From positions 36,676,277 to 36,740,276 of the forward strand of contig CM032124.1 in the NCBI GenBank assembly GCA_018894105.1: a DNA stretch of 64,000 bases. The letters are read 5' to 3'. This document shows positions 57,058 through 64,000 of the stretch, piece by piece. How positions within the stretch are numbered: the first letter of the stretch is position 1; every line of letters starts with the position of its first letter. A program made the translations under genes and the position numbers. The stretch comes from Jacaranda mimosifolia (Eukaryota > Streptophyta > Magnoliopsida > Lamiales > Bignoniaceae). The notes under the pieces are model-generated. The model made no database searches and was not told the origin of the DNA. It saw only the letters and a list, made by a program, of their open reading frames with translations.

Positions 57058-57277
57058 TGCATGTGGCTTTCCTAAATAAATTAAAGCTAAGCCCTTTATA
57101 TTCTTCAATTATCACCCATTTAAATAAACTCAATCATTGAGTCAGTCTTTCTTTGGTCATATTTTATATTTCCCCTTTTGTTTCTTTTTCCCACCTAACA
57201 GATGACATAGTCTGTAAATGATTATTTTTTTCCCCAAGAAAAAGAATAGGACTTTATTTCCTTGATTCATAATTTTA
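57058..57277 (+). promoter_or_regulatory. Inverted, orphan PGG promoter block
   Basis: This is the reverse complement of 51880-52095 over about 210 bp: CATGTGGCTTTCCTAAATAA, AAGCCCTTTATATTC, TCAATCATTGAGTCAGTC, GGTCATATTTTATATTTCC and CCACCTAACAGATG, in order. It faces right, opposite to all other copies. Downstream there is a MITE and then a stretch without leader exon or PGG gene. It and the unit-3 promoter form an inverted pair about 5 kb apart. Confidence 0.6.
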
Positions 57278-57655
57278 GAAGGTGTTTGGTTAAATTTATT
57301 TAAAATATCTTATAAGCTCCTATATCTTATAAGATGTTTTTAGAATTTATAAAATGTTAGATTTTATTTTTACAATAAGTTGTTGAAGTGTTTGAATAAA
57401 ATAAGATCTTAAAGCTTATAACATATTAATAATGACAATGTTGTTATTAAAATAATTAAAAATAAAGGAGCTTATTAAAATCTTAAAAATAAGTTATGGT
57501 CTCTTCACTTTTTTAAAAAAATTTATAAGCTTCTAACATCTTATCTTATAAGCTCTTTTCTAAAAAAAATTATCAAATATTTTTTATCAACTTATAAACT
57601 CTTAAACATCTTATAAAATATTTTAAAGAGCTTATAAGCTCACCCAAACACCCTC
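57278..57655. mobile_element. PIF/Harbinger MITE with TTA duplication
   Basis: Ends GAAGGTGTTTGG and (inverted) GAGGGTGTTTGG, flanked by TTA on both sides (57275-57277, 57656-57658). The array copies read ATTCATAGCTTTAGTAATGGG without it (minus strand near 51880). The interior is rich in CTTATAAGCTC. A truncated relative is at 60409-60591. Confidence 0.85.
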
Positions 57656-58073
57656 TTAGTAATGGGTTTGCGATATATAAAAATCATTGATGATACATCC
57701 CTACCAATTCAACTCTATTACTATAATAATGACTCTAATAAAAATACTCACACATGCATATATAAAGTAGACATTTTTTATTCCGGTTCTCCCCCACGTT
57801 TTTTATTCTATTATGAAGTAAACATTTTTGGTCATTGAAAAGGAATTTTATTTTTTATCTTTAAAAATCAATAGCCTCAACTTGTCCCTGTTGCTGGCTG
57901 GCTTTTAAGATAAAACAAATAGGGTAGAATTTTTTATAAATATGATGAGATATATACTGGAGAGAAACAAAGTACCAGGTTGTTAGCCGTGGCATATAAT
58001 TTATATTAACTTTGATATGATCGACTAGATCGCACCTCCTCTTCTTCCAAATTCATTCATTTGCAGAGGAATT
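57656..58073. other. Non-coding spacer upstream of the callose-synthase-like fragment
   Basis: Starts with the end of the promoter-block similarity (AATGGGTTTGCGA). No leader exon follows. No ORF. Confidence 0.4.
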
Positions 58074-58190
58074 ATGGCTGGGGTTTACGATAATTGGGAA
58101 AGGCTGATGCGTTCGGTACTGCTGTGGAGAGAGCAGCGGGCGCGCCTCGGGCGTACCCGCAGCAGAAGTGGTGGGTTCTGCATTCTTTGA
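58074..58190 (+). pseudogene. Callose-synthase-like N-terminal fragment
   Basis: A 38-codon frame starting MAGVYDNWERLMRSVLLWRE. It resembles the conserved start of plant glucan synthase-like 8/callose synthase 10 proteins, which open with a VYxNWxRLVRATLRREQ-type sequence. Similarity fades after about residue 22, with an Arg/Gly-rich remainder and a stop at 58188-58190. The usual first exon is several times longer. An inserted Trp between LL and RE suggests a small insertion. I read it as a captured or decayed first exon; the family call is from memory of the motif only. Confidence 0.42.
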
Positions 58191-59184
58191 CAAAATCGAC
58201 AGAAAAAATAAATAAGAAAAATTAATAAATAGTAAAAAATTGTTTTTGGATGGGGAAAGTGGATAAAATTAGGGGAATTGCATTCATTGAACACTTTTAT
58301 TTTTACGAGAAAAAGAAAATTTAGTGGGGATTTGCAAGGTTGTTAATGAAATTGGAATTATAACTTTGTTATCAATATTATTTAGTTAAAAATATAATAT
58401 ATAAATCGTCCCTATAAGAAAATTACATGCATTAATGCTATTTGAAAATGTAAAACTTAACATATGTGAGTAAGTGGATGTGCTATGCTCACACAAATAT
58501 TTGAGTTTGAAAAATATTTTAATGGGCTTTTAGATATAAAAATATATTTTTAGGAGCTTCTAATAATTTTTCCTTAATATTATATACTAAATATCAACAA
58601 TTTGTTCGCAATTAAGTTTTTTTATTTAAAAAAATTAGCAATATGTTAGGAAGCATTGTCATTGAAAACTTATAATACTAAAAATATTATTAAGACTACT
58701 AATTCATTATTATCAAAAGCCACCATGATCGTGAACTTTCATGTCGAAATTAAACATACATCATGTATGTGAGTGGAACTCATAATATATTTTTATTAAA
58801 TAATTAGTAGTTCTAATTGTCATCATCTTCATAATTGAATTTTATATCCGTTAAATGTACAATATAAGGAAAGTAGTTGGACATCACTAAGGAGCTATTT
58901 AAATTAATATGAATACATAGAGGATTATAATACAATTTAAATTAGTAGAAACTTTTTTTCTTTGTCGAATTTAATAAAATTAAGTTTTATTTGTAACAAT
59001 TAATGATTGCTTAGACAACATGACCTGTACTTATATGCTAACTGTTCCTATTTCATATTGTGTGGTGCTCGTGTGACTTCACGTTTCATGCTTCATAAAT
59101 AAATTATGTGCCATATAACTTAATATTTTTAATACCGTCACTTATTGTGATGTTCAACATGCCAAAAATATATTTTTTATATAG
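58191..59184. other. AT-rich non-coding spacer
   Basis: No gene or defined element. A segment near 58495-58570 resembles 40885-40975, common MITE-like debris. Confidence 0.45.
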
Positions 59185-59760
59185 ATGGAAAATAGTTCAC
59201 AAATGCCTGACCATTGTCATGGAGAGGATGCGTTGTGGCCCAAAAAAAATGAGGTTGTGTTGATACAGATAATGTATGACGAGGTTCTTAAGGGGGGGTC
59301 TAGGGGGTTCCCACTTCTCTCCATCACAGTGGATGGATTTCATGGTTAAGATGAATTTGGCTTTCCCTAGCTATAATTACACTGTACCACAACTTCAAAG
59401 GAAAAATCGAAGGTTGAAGCAAAAGTGGCGGAGGTACCACAAGCTACTATTAGCCAATATTGAATTTGGCTGGGACGACGAAAATAATCTACTCACTGCT
59501 TCGGATGAGGGTTGGACACGATGGCTAATGGTGTGTGAATGCTATGATTTAATTTGAATTGATTTATGTGATTAATTTATCTCTAAAGCAATTAATTGCT
59601 CAATTGTTAACCCAACCGTTTTTGTAGGCTAATTTTGGAGATGCTACATTGAGCTATTATCCCATTTCTGAGAGATGACTGTCATATATACACCTACGAT
59701 AGTGACCGGGTGCATGGCGCGGTCTTCCGCGCAAGGGTCCTTGTTGAGTGGACATAGATG
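59185..59760 (+). pseudogene. Myb/SANT-like domain gene remnant
   Basis: From the ATG at 59185 the frame includes ALWPKKNEVVLIQIMYDEVL. A frameshift in the G-rich run (59292-59307) leads to HFSPSQWMDFMVKMN, YNYTVPQLQRKNRRLKQKWR, FGWDDENNLLTASDEGWTRW. This is the layout of the Myb/SANT-like domain (PF12776): LI..M.E, then W..F, then QL..K..RLK..W, then GW......A.DE.W. That domain is found in plant L10-interacting-type proteins and in the partner protein of PIF/Harbinger transposons. A donor (ATG/GTGTGTG at 59530) and acceptor (TTTTTGTAG, 59627) join in phase to an exon beginning ANFGDATLSYYPISE, which then meets a stop. The frameshift and stop make it non-functional. Confidence 0.6.
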
Positions 59761-60408
59761 TTAGCGTGAGGAGAGCTTGGGCGATGATCTTGATGATGGT
59801 GCGGACTCCACACCGCCTGGAAGCCAGTTTGAAAAAAGGGCATTTGAGGATAGATGAAAAGATGTGATGATGATACATCATGGTTAGTAATTAATTGATC
59901 AATAATATTGTCCTCACATTAGTTTGAAATTCGAATCTTAACATATTTTTGTTGTACCTGCATATATAAATTAAAGAAATGATAACATATATAATTTTCA
60001 ACCAAATAAAATAAGATTTACATAGGCTAAATCTCTTAATGTTTATTAAATGGAGGCATAGTCTATCGGGATTGATCTTAGCCCACTTTTTAAATAGCAA
60101 TGTGATATTTTACAATAAAGTGATAGATCAAACTGTCATGATATTAATATATCACTTCCACGTATGCATCACACATCTACATCAAGTAAATAGCTTCAGT
60201 TTTCAATGAGCTAGTTCCACATCCAGTTCATTAGAAATTGATGATCCTTTAACAATAATCATTTAGTACTAATGACAAGGGTTAAAACTGTGTATTATTG
60301 TATTGGGCTGGAATCTAATGCAATTGACTAGAGTGTGGTCGAGGAGAACCCTTTCAAAGTGTTGGGGTCGAGTCTTACAATCCACAGCAAATGTCAGGCT
60401 CCTTTATT
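59761..60408. other. Non-coding spacer
   Basis: No gene. Around 60300-60405 a non-AT-rich stretch with GTGGTCGAGG and GGGGTCGAGTC looks faintly like the tRNA-derived head of a SINE, but boxes are imperfect and no tail or duplication was found. Confidence 0.35.
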
Positions 60409-60591
60409 TTTAACCATTTTAATTACAAAATTGTCATTATTAACATTTTATAAGCTCCAATATCTTATTTTATCCAAACACTTCAACAACTTATTTTAAA
60501 AATAAGATCTAATATCCTATAAGCTCCAAAAATATTTTATAAGAGGTAGGAGCTTATAAGATGTTTTAAATAAATTTAGCCAAACACTCTC
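60409..60591. mobile_element. Truncated PIF/Harbinger MITE
   Basis: Inverted relative of the right half of 57278-57655, ending CCAAACACTCTC followed by TTA. Only one terminus is present. Confidence 0.65.
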
Positions 60592-62029
60592 TTAACATAA
60601 ATGTAAGAATTATATAAAAGGACAGGTCGATTAATTACTAACAATTTTACGTTCGCTCTTATACTATATATTATGCCATTCTTATAAAAAAAATTACGCT
60701 ACTTATTGTTTTGTCTTAAAAGATTGCCTTAAAAAGGGACATGTTGAAGCTATTCAATTTATTAAAATTTAAGAAATAGATTTTCAACTATGGAAGATCA
60801 TTTAATAGTAGAATGAAAATTAGGGGGGGAGAAGACTAAGTATGATGTATTTCATATGACGTTTGTATATTTTGAAATGCTTATATAAACAGATCAATGG
60901 TTAATTCTTTTACCTGAAATATCATATGTTCGTTTTTCCTCCACAGGAATATGAATATTCTTGACATTGTGACTACATAATAAAGTAATCTTTAGTCTTT
61001 CTTATACATAATATGGAATGAGACACCAGCCAGGAGGTAATATTAAAATTTCTCTTATAATCAACTCAAGAGCAATCATGAATATAGACAATTTATAATA
61101 AAAAAAAAGTAGTAAAAATATAAAATAAATAGTGAATTTTACAATTTGAATTTTCTATTTAGTTTCATTTTATATTTTATTTTATACATATGTATCAAGC
61201 ATAAGAAATATTTTTTCATAAAAATATTTAATTAAAAATCATAACACTTTATTTATGTGTTTGATTTGTATATACGAGAAGAATTTGTGTGGTTGATCTG
61301 TTGGACTCTTACTTTTCTTTAAAACTTTAAAAGCAATTAAGTTGGGAAGTTCATACGTTTTTTCGAATAATGTTTTTAAGAATTTATAAATTACCTTTGA
61401 AAAAAGTTATAAAATACTTTACAATATTTTATAAGATAAATCCAAATACCTTCTAAGTGTAGGAAGTAATATATAGTTGAGCCTCACTAGGACTCAGGGA
61501 CAGAACTGTAAAAGCAGACAAAAAAAATTCTCTGAAATTTATACTATTAATAAAACACATACTCCCTCTTTAATATGTTTTTAGATGATTTGCTTAAAAT
61601 GTCCCTATTATTATTTTTTTTAATTTTTAATAAGTAGAAGTTATAGAATAACTATCATTTATAACATACCTATTTTATGTCTACAATTATCATTCTATCA
61701 CCACTTTTTAATTTTTTTATTTATAAAAAAAAATATCAAATTTATTAAAATAAAATTGCATTGTACAAAATAAATAAATAAATAAATATTAATATCATAT
61801 AAAAATACCATAGAAGTTTTAGTACATACATCAAATGTACCAAAAAATGCTAGTGTATAATAAGATTATTTCTCCTTTTAGAAACCGAATATTGATGTTT
61901 AGAAAGTTTCAACTATCTAAGTGGAAGTTGCAATATATGGATATTTGTGATTTTTGAAACTTAAACTTTCAAAACTTTCTGAAGATTATATGTACATTTC
62001 CATGGCGTGATAAATTATCCCAGAGATAA
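60592..62029. other. Spacer including a copy of 40330-40535
   Basis: The segment 60840-61045 duplicates 40330-40535 (CATATGACGTTTGTA, GAATATTCTTGACATTGTGAC, GGAATGAGACACCA). The rest is AT-rich, with short CTTATAAGAT-type MITE debris near 61370-61460. No gene. Confidence 0.6.
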
Positions 62030-62635
62030 ATTTTTAATTTTTTGATATATCATTACAATAGAATTTTCAGAACCTCCATAATAAGCAGGATATGCATCTA
62101 TGACTATAGAGGATATCTATGAGGAAAGTGGCAAAAAAGCATAAACCCATAAAAGAAAGCCATGTTTTGGCATTTAATCATCTGTATCTCGACTCTTCTG
62201 GCAAATATATGTGCCAATGACAATTTGTAAAAAACTACGTCTGTTTCGACTTAAATGAGGTACTATTATGTTAGGATCGAATAGGAGATATATAATAAAA
62301 ACTGGGTTTTCAAATTCTAGATCTAGCCTGTAAACTTGCAACAGAAATGGTGGAATATGGCTTGCTAATGGTAATGGAAAAATTGTTGATTTTCACTTTG
62401 TCTGCCTATTGATTTTTCCTAATATAACACACACACACATTGGAGAATATACAACACAAAGCAACGTCAACAACTACTTATGATCAATCCAACGAAAGAA
62501 AACATTGAATACGTAATAGAAAATTAAATATCAATTCAAGTCGAATGGAAAATAGTGTTTTTAATGCCAGACGGGTGAATTACGTGTAAGAACCTGCCCA
62601 TATTCCAAAAGTTCAGGTAAGAAATTGACAAGCCT
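62030..62635. repeat. Downstream flank of PGG unit 4
   Basis: Closely parallels 8560-9560, including an eroded trace of the relic PGG fragment (GAATATACAACACAAAGCAA near 62445) and CCCATATTCCAAAAGTT just before the stop codon. Would hold the 3' UTR of PGG copy 4. Confidence 0.75.
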
Positions 62636-63646
62636 TCAAAATGAATGATATCCTAAGTTTCCCGAACTAACGATATCTGAAATGGTGGAAGTATCATCAT
62701 CCTCAGAACTATATTCCTCCACCAACTTCTCTCTCGCCCTCTGCCTTCCTGTCTCCTTCCTCCATTTCCTCTTCATCAGGCGGTGCTTAACCAGCAAGAT
62801 CCCCAGACCCACGAACACAGTCCCTAACGAACCAGCACAGAGAGACAAAACAAACACCGCAGTCCAATCCATACCCCTCCTTGGCGGCGGAGGCTGCATG
62901 ATCACCACCGCTGCCGCCACATATGCGGTGGCCATGAACGAAACAGCCACCCACACCGCCTTATGAGCCACCGCCAGCATCCTCATCAGGGCTTTTCTTT
63001 TAAACGGAATTATGCTGACCAAGACAAGAACAACACAAAGAGACATAAACAAGGCGATATTATTGCACACAGAAAACACTCTGAAAGCTGACTTTCTGGC
63101 GGCCACGGCAGTTCCCATTAGAGGGCCTTCTTGATGGACTCCGCCGGGCGGGCTAACTCCGGCACTATATGTAAATGTTGCAATTAGTATTGCTACCAAG
63201 GTAATAGTGTCCCTGGTGCTATGGAGCACTTCTCTGTATATCTCCCTTGCTCTTTGCCTTTCTCTCCTTAGTTTTTTTCTCTCGTTGCGCTTATGAATTC
63301 GACTGGTAAATGTCCCCCGCCGGCTGAAGGGTTCTTCCTTTGGTTTTTCATTTGACATCTGTCTTCTCACGAAACTCCCACGGCGGAACAGTTTAGGTGA
63401 GCCTACTAAGCGGGGGCTGCCATCACCTGTAACATCAAATGTTACCTCAGCATAATCGTCTTCATCTTCGGATAGCTGATTTTTAGGTTCATCATTTTGT
63501 TCCGTCGGCTCAGCTGTCGCTGGTTGAAGCTTTGTTTCAGAAGGGATTTCAAGCGGATCAAAATGTTCACCATCCTTCCTAGTTTTGGGCTCATCATCAA
63601 TTTGAGGTACTGATGGTGGCAATTCATTACTTGTGCTGTCTAACAT
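62636..63646 (-). CDS. PGG-domain membrane protein lacking ankyrin repeats, copy 4
   Basis: A single open frame of 336 residues, closest to copy 1. N-terminus [20 protein letters not shown], then an acidic region to about 75, a basic segment ([18 protein letters not shown], 124-141), PPGG at 166-169 and four hydrophobic segments as in copy 1. The tail [20 protein letters not shown] ends FSGNLG-like (SSGNLGYHSF). The downstream flank also matches copy 1, so both derive from one unit duplication. The upstream intron is cut about 120 bp from the start codon by a MULE (63765), so the leader exon and promoter, if they still exist, lie beyond the window. Plus frame 62682-62966 is a shadow. Confidence 0.88.
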   Translation of the reverse strand: MLDSTSNELPPSVPQIDDEPKTRKDGEHFDPLEIPSETKLQPATAEPTEQNDEPKNQLSEDEDDYAEVTFDVTGDGSPRLVGSPKLFRRGSFVRRQMSNEKPKEEPFSRRGTFTSRIHKRNERKKLRRERQRAREIYREVLHSTRDTITLVAILIATFTYSAGVSPPGGVHQEGPLMGTAVAARKSAFRVFSVCNNIALFMSLCVVLVLVSIIPFKRKALMRMLAVAHKAVWVAVSFMATAYVAAAVVIMQPPPPRRGMDWTAVFVLSLCAGSLGTVFVGLGILLVKHRLMKRKWRKETGRQRAREKLVEEYSSEDDDTSTISDIVSSGNLGYHSF

Positions 63647-63764
63647 GTCTATCTACAAGATTGATGATCTGTTGGTTGCTGATCGATGATACAGGAATCA
63701 GCTGGCTAATGAAAAATGGGAGAGGAGTGCAGCTAATTTTAGTGTTTGATTTTGTGCATTGGTA

Positions 63765-64000
63765 GGGTTAAAATTATTGTACCCTATGTGAAAAATGAAA
63801 TAGTCAAAAGACCTTCCGGTGAAAAAAAAAATATACAAAAAAGCCCTTCGTCATTTTGAAAATCATGCAACGAGACTCCTTAGGCACCTCACTCGCGCAT
63901 TCATGCGAATTTTCTAAAATTTTTATGTATAAAATGACTTTTTCACCCTTATAATATTAATCGTTGGATGCTTTTGAAAAATCGGCGGTTCAAATTAAAT
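63765..64000. mobile_element. Left TIR of a MULE, cut by the window end
   Basis: Starts about GGGTTAAAATTATTGTACCC and shares with the 52286 element the order of ...CCTATGTGA, AAAATCATG, a GC-containing middle, AAAATGACTTTTTCACCC-type sequence, then AATCGTTGGATG(C)TTTT and AAATC(G)G(C)GGTTCA. It interrupts the PGG upstream sequence, which elsewhere continues GTGCATTGATATAATATG. The other end is outside the window. Confidence 0.7.

Noticed and set aside
60300..60405. Possible tRNA-derived SINE head
   Set aside because: A- and B-box matches are poor, and no tail, target duplication or second copy was found.

Overview
The window looks like nuclear DNA of a flowering plant, most likely a eudicot. 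It is AT-rich, intron and UTR signals are plant-like, and it is crowded with plant transposon families (Ty3/gypsy, Ty1/copia, MULE, hAT, PIF/Harbinger, CACTA). I could not identify the species. All calls come from reading the sequence; no database search was run.

The only genes that look intact are four paralogues, all on the minus strand, at 9561-10577, 33932-34957, 49883-51100 and 62636-63646. Each is one uninterrupted coding exon for a protein of 336-405 residues. The C-terminal half is a PGG domain with about four membrane segments and a PPGG motif. The N-terminal half is acidic and low in complexity, where most known PGG proteins (ITN1, ACD6) carry ankyrin repeats. Two further copies survive as relics (9290-9416 and 28731-28877).

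Flanking sequence shows the window is a decayed tandem array. A repeating unit (downstream block, PGG gene, short leader exon ending in a GT donor, promoter block) can be followed at about 1-0.9 kb, 8.6-13.0 kb, 13.05-15.6 kb, 17.1-17.6 kb, 28.1-32.3 kb, 32.3-36 kb, 38.2-40.5 kb, 41.9-42.2 kb, 48.4-52.3 kb, 57.06-57.7 kb (inverted) and 60.8-63.76 kb. Several units have lost the gene but kept the leader or promoter.

Mobile elements explain most of the rest. They are a MULE (881-2503); a 3 kb solo LTR (4203-7261) inside a ~450-bp tandem repeat (3516-8337); a copia 3' end (15609-16913); a complete but defective Tat/Ogre-type gypsy element (17676-28142, minus strand) with an antisense ORF and an internal minisatellite; several MITEs; a second gypsy 5' end (42294-43905); a hAT MITE (44549-45185); a CACTA end (to 48087); MULEs at 48494-49633, 52286-54080 and 63765 to the window end; and an 18-unit minisatellite (54505-56545). 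Paralogous units provide empty sites that confirm several insertions. Three small host-gene remnants are visible: RING-H2 (45558-45977), a callose-synthase-like N-terminus (58074-58190) and a Myb/SANT-like gene (59185-59760). I saw no tRNA, rRNA or CRISPR.
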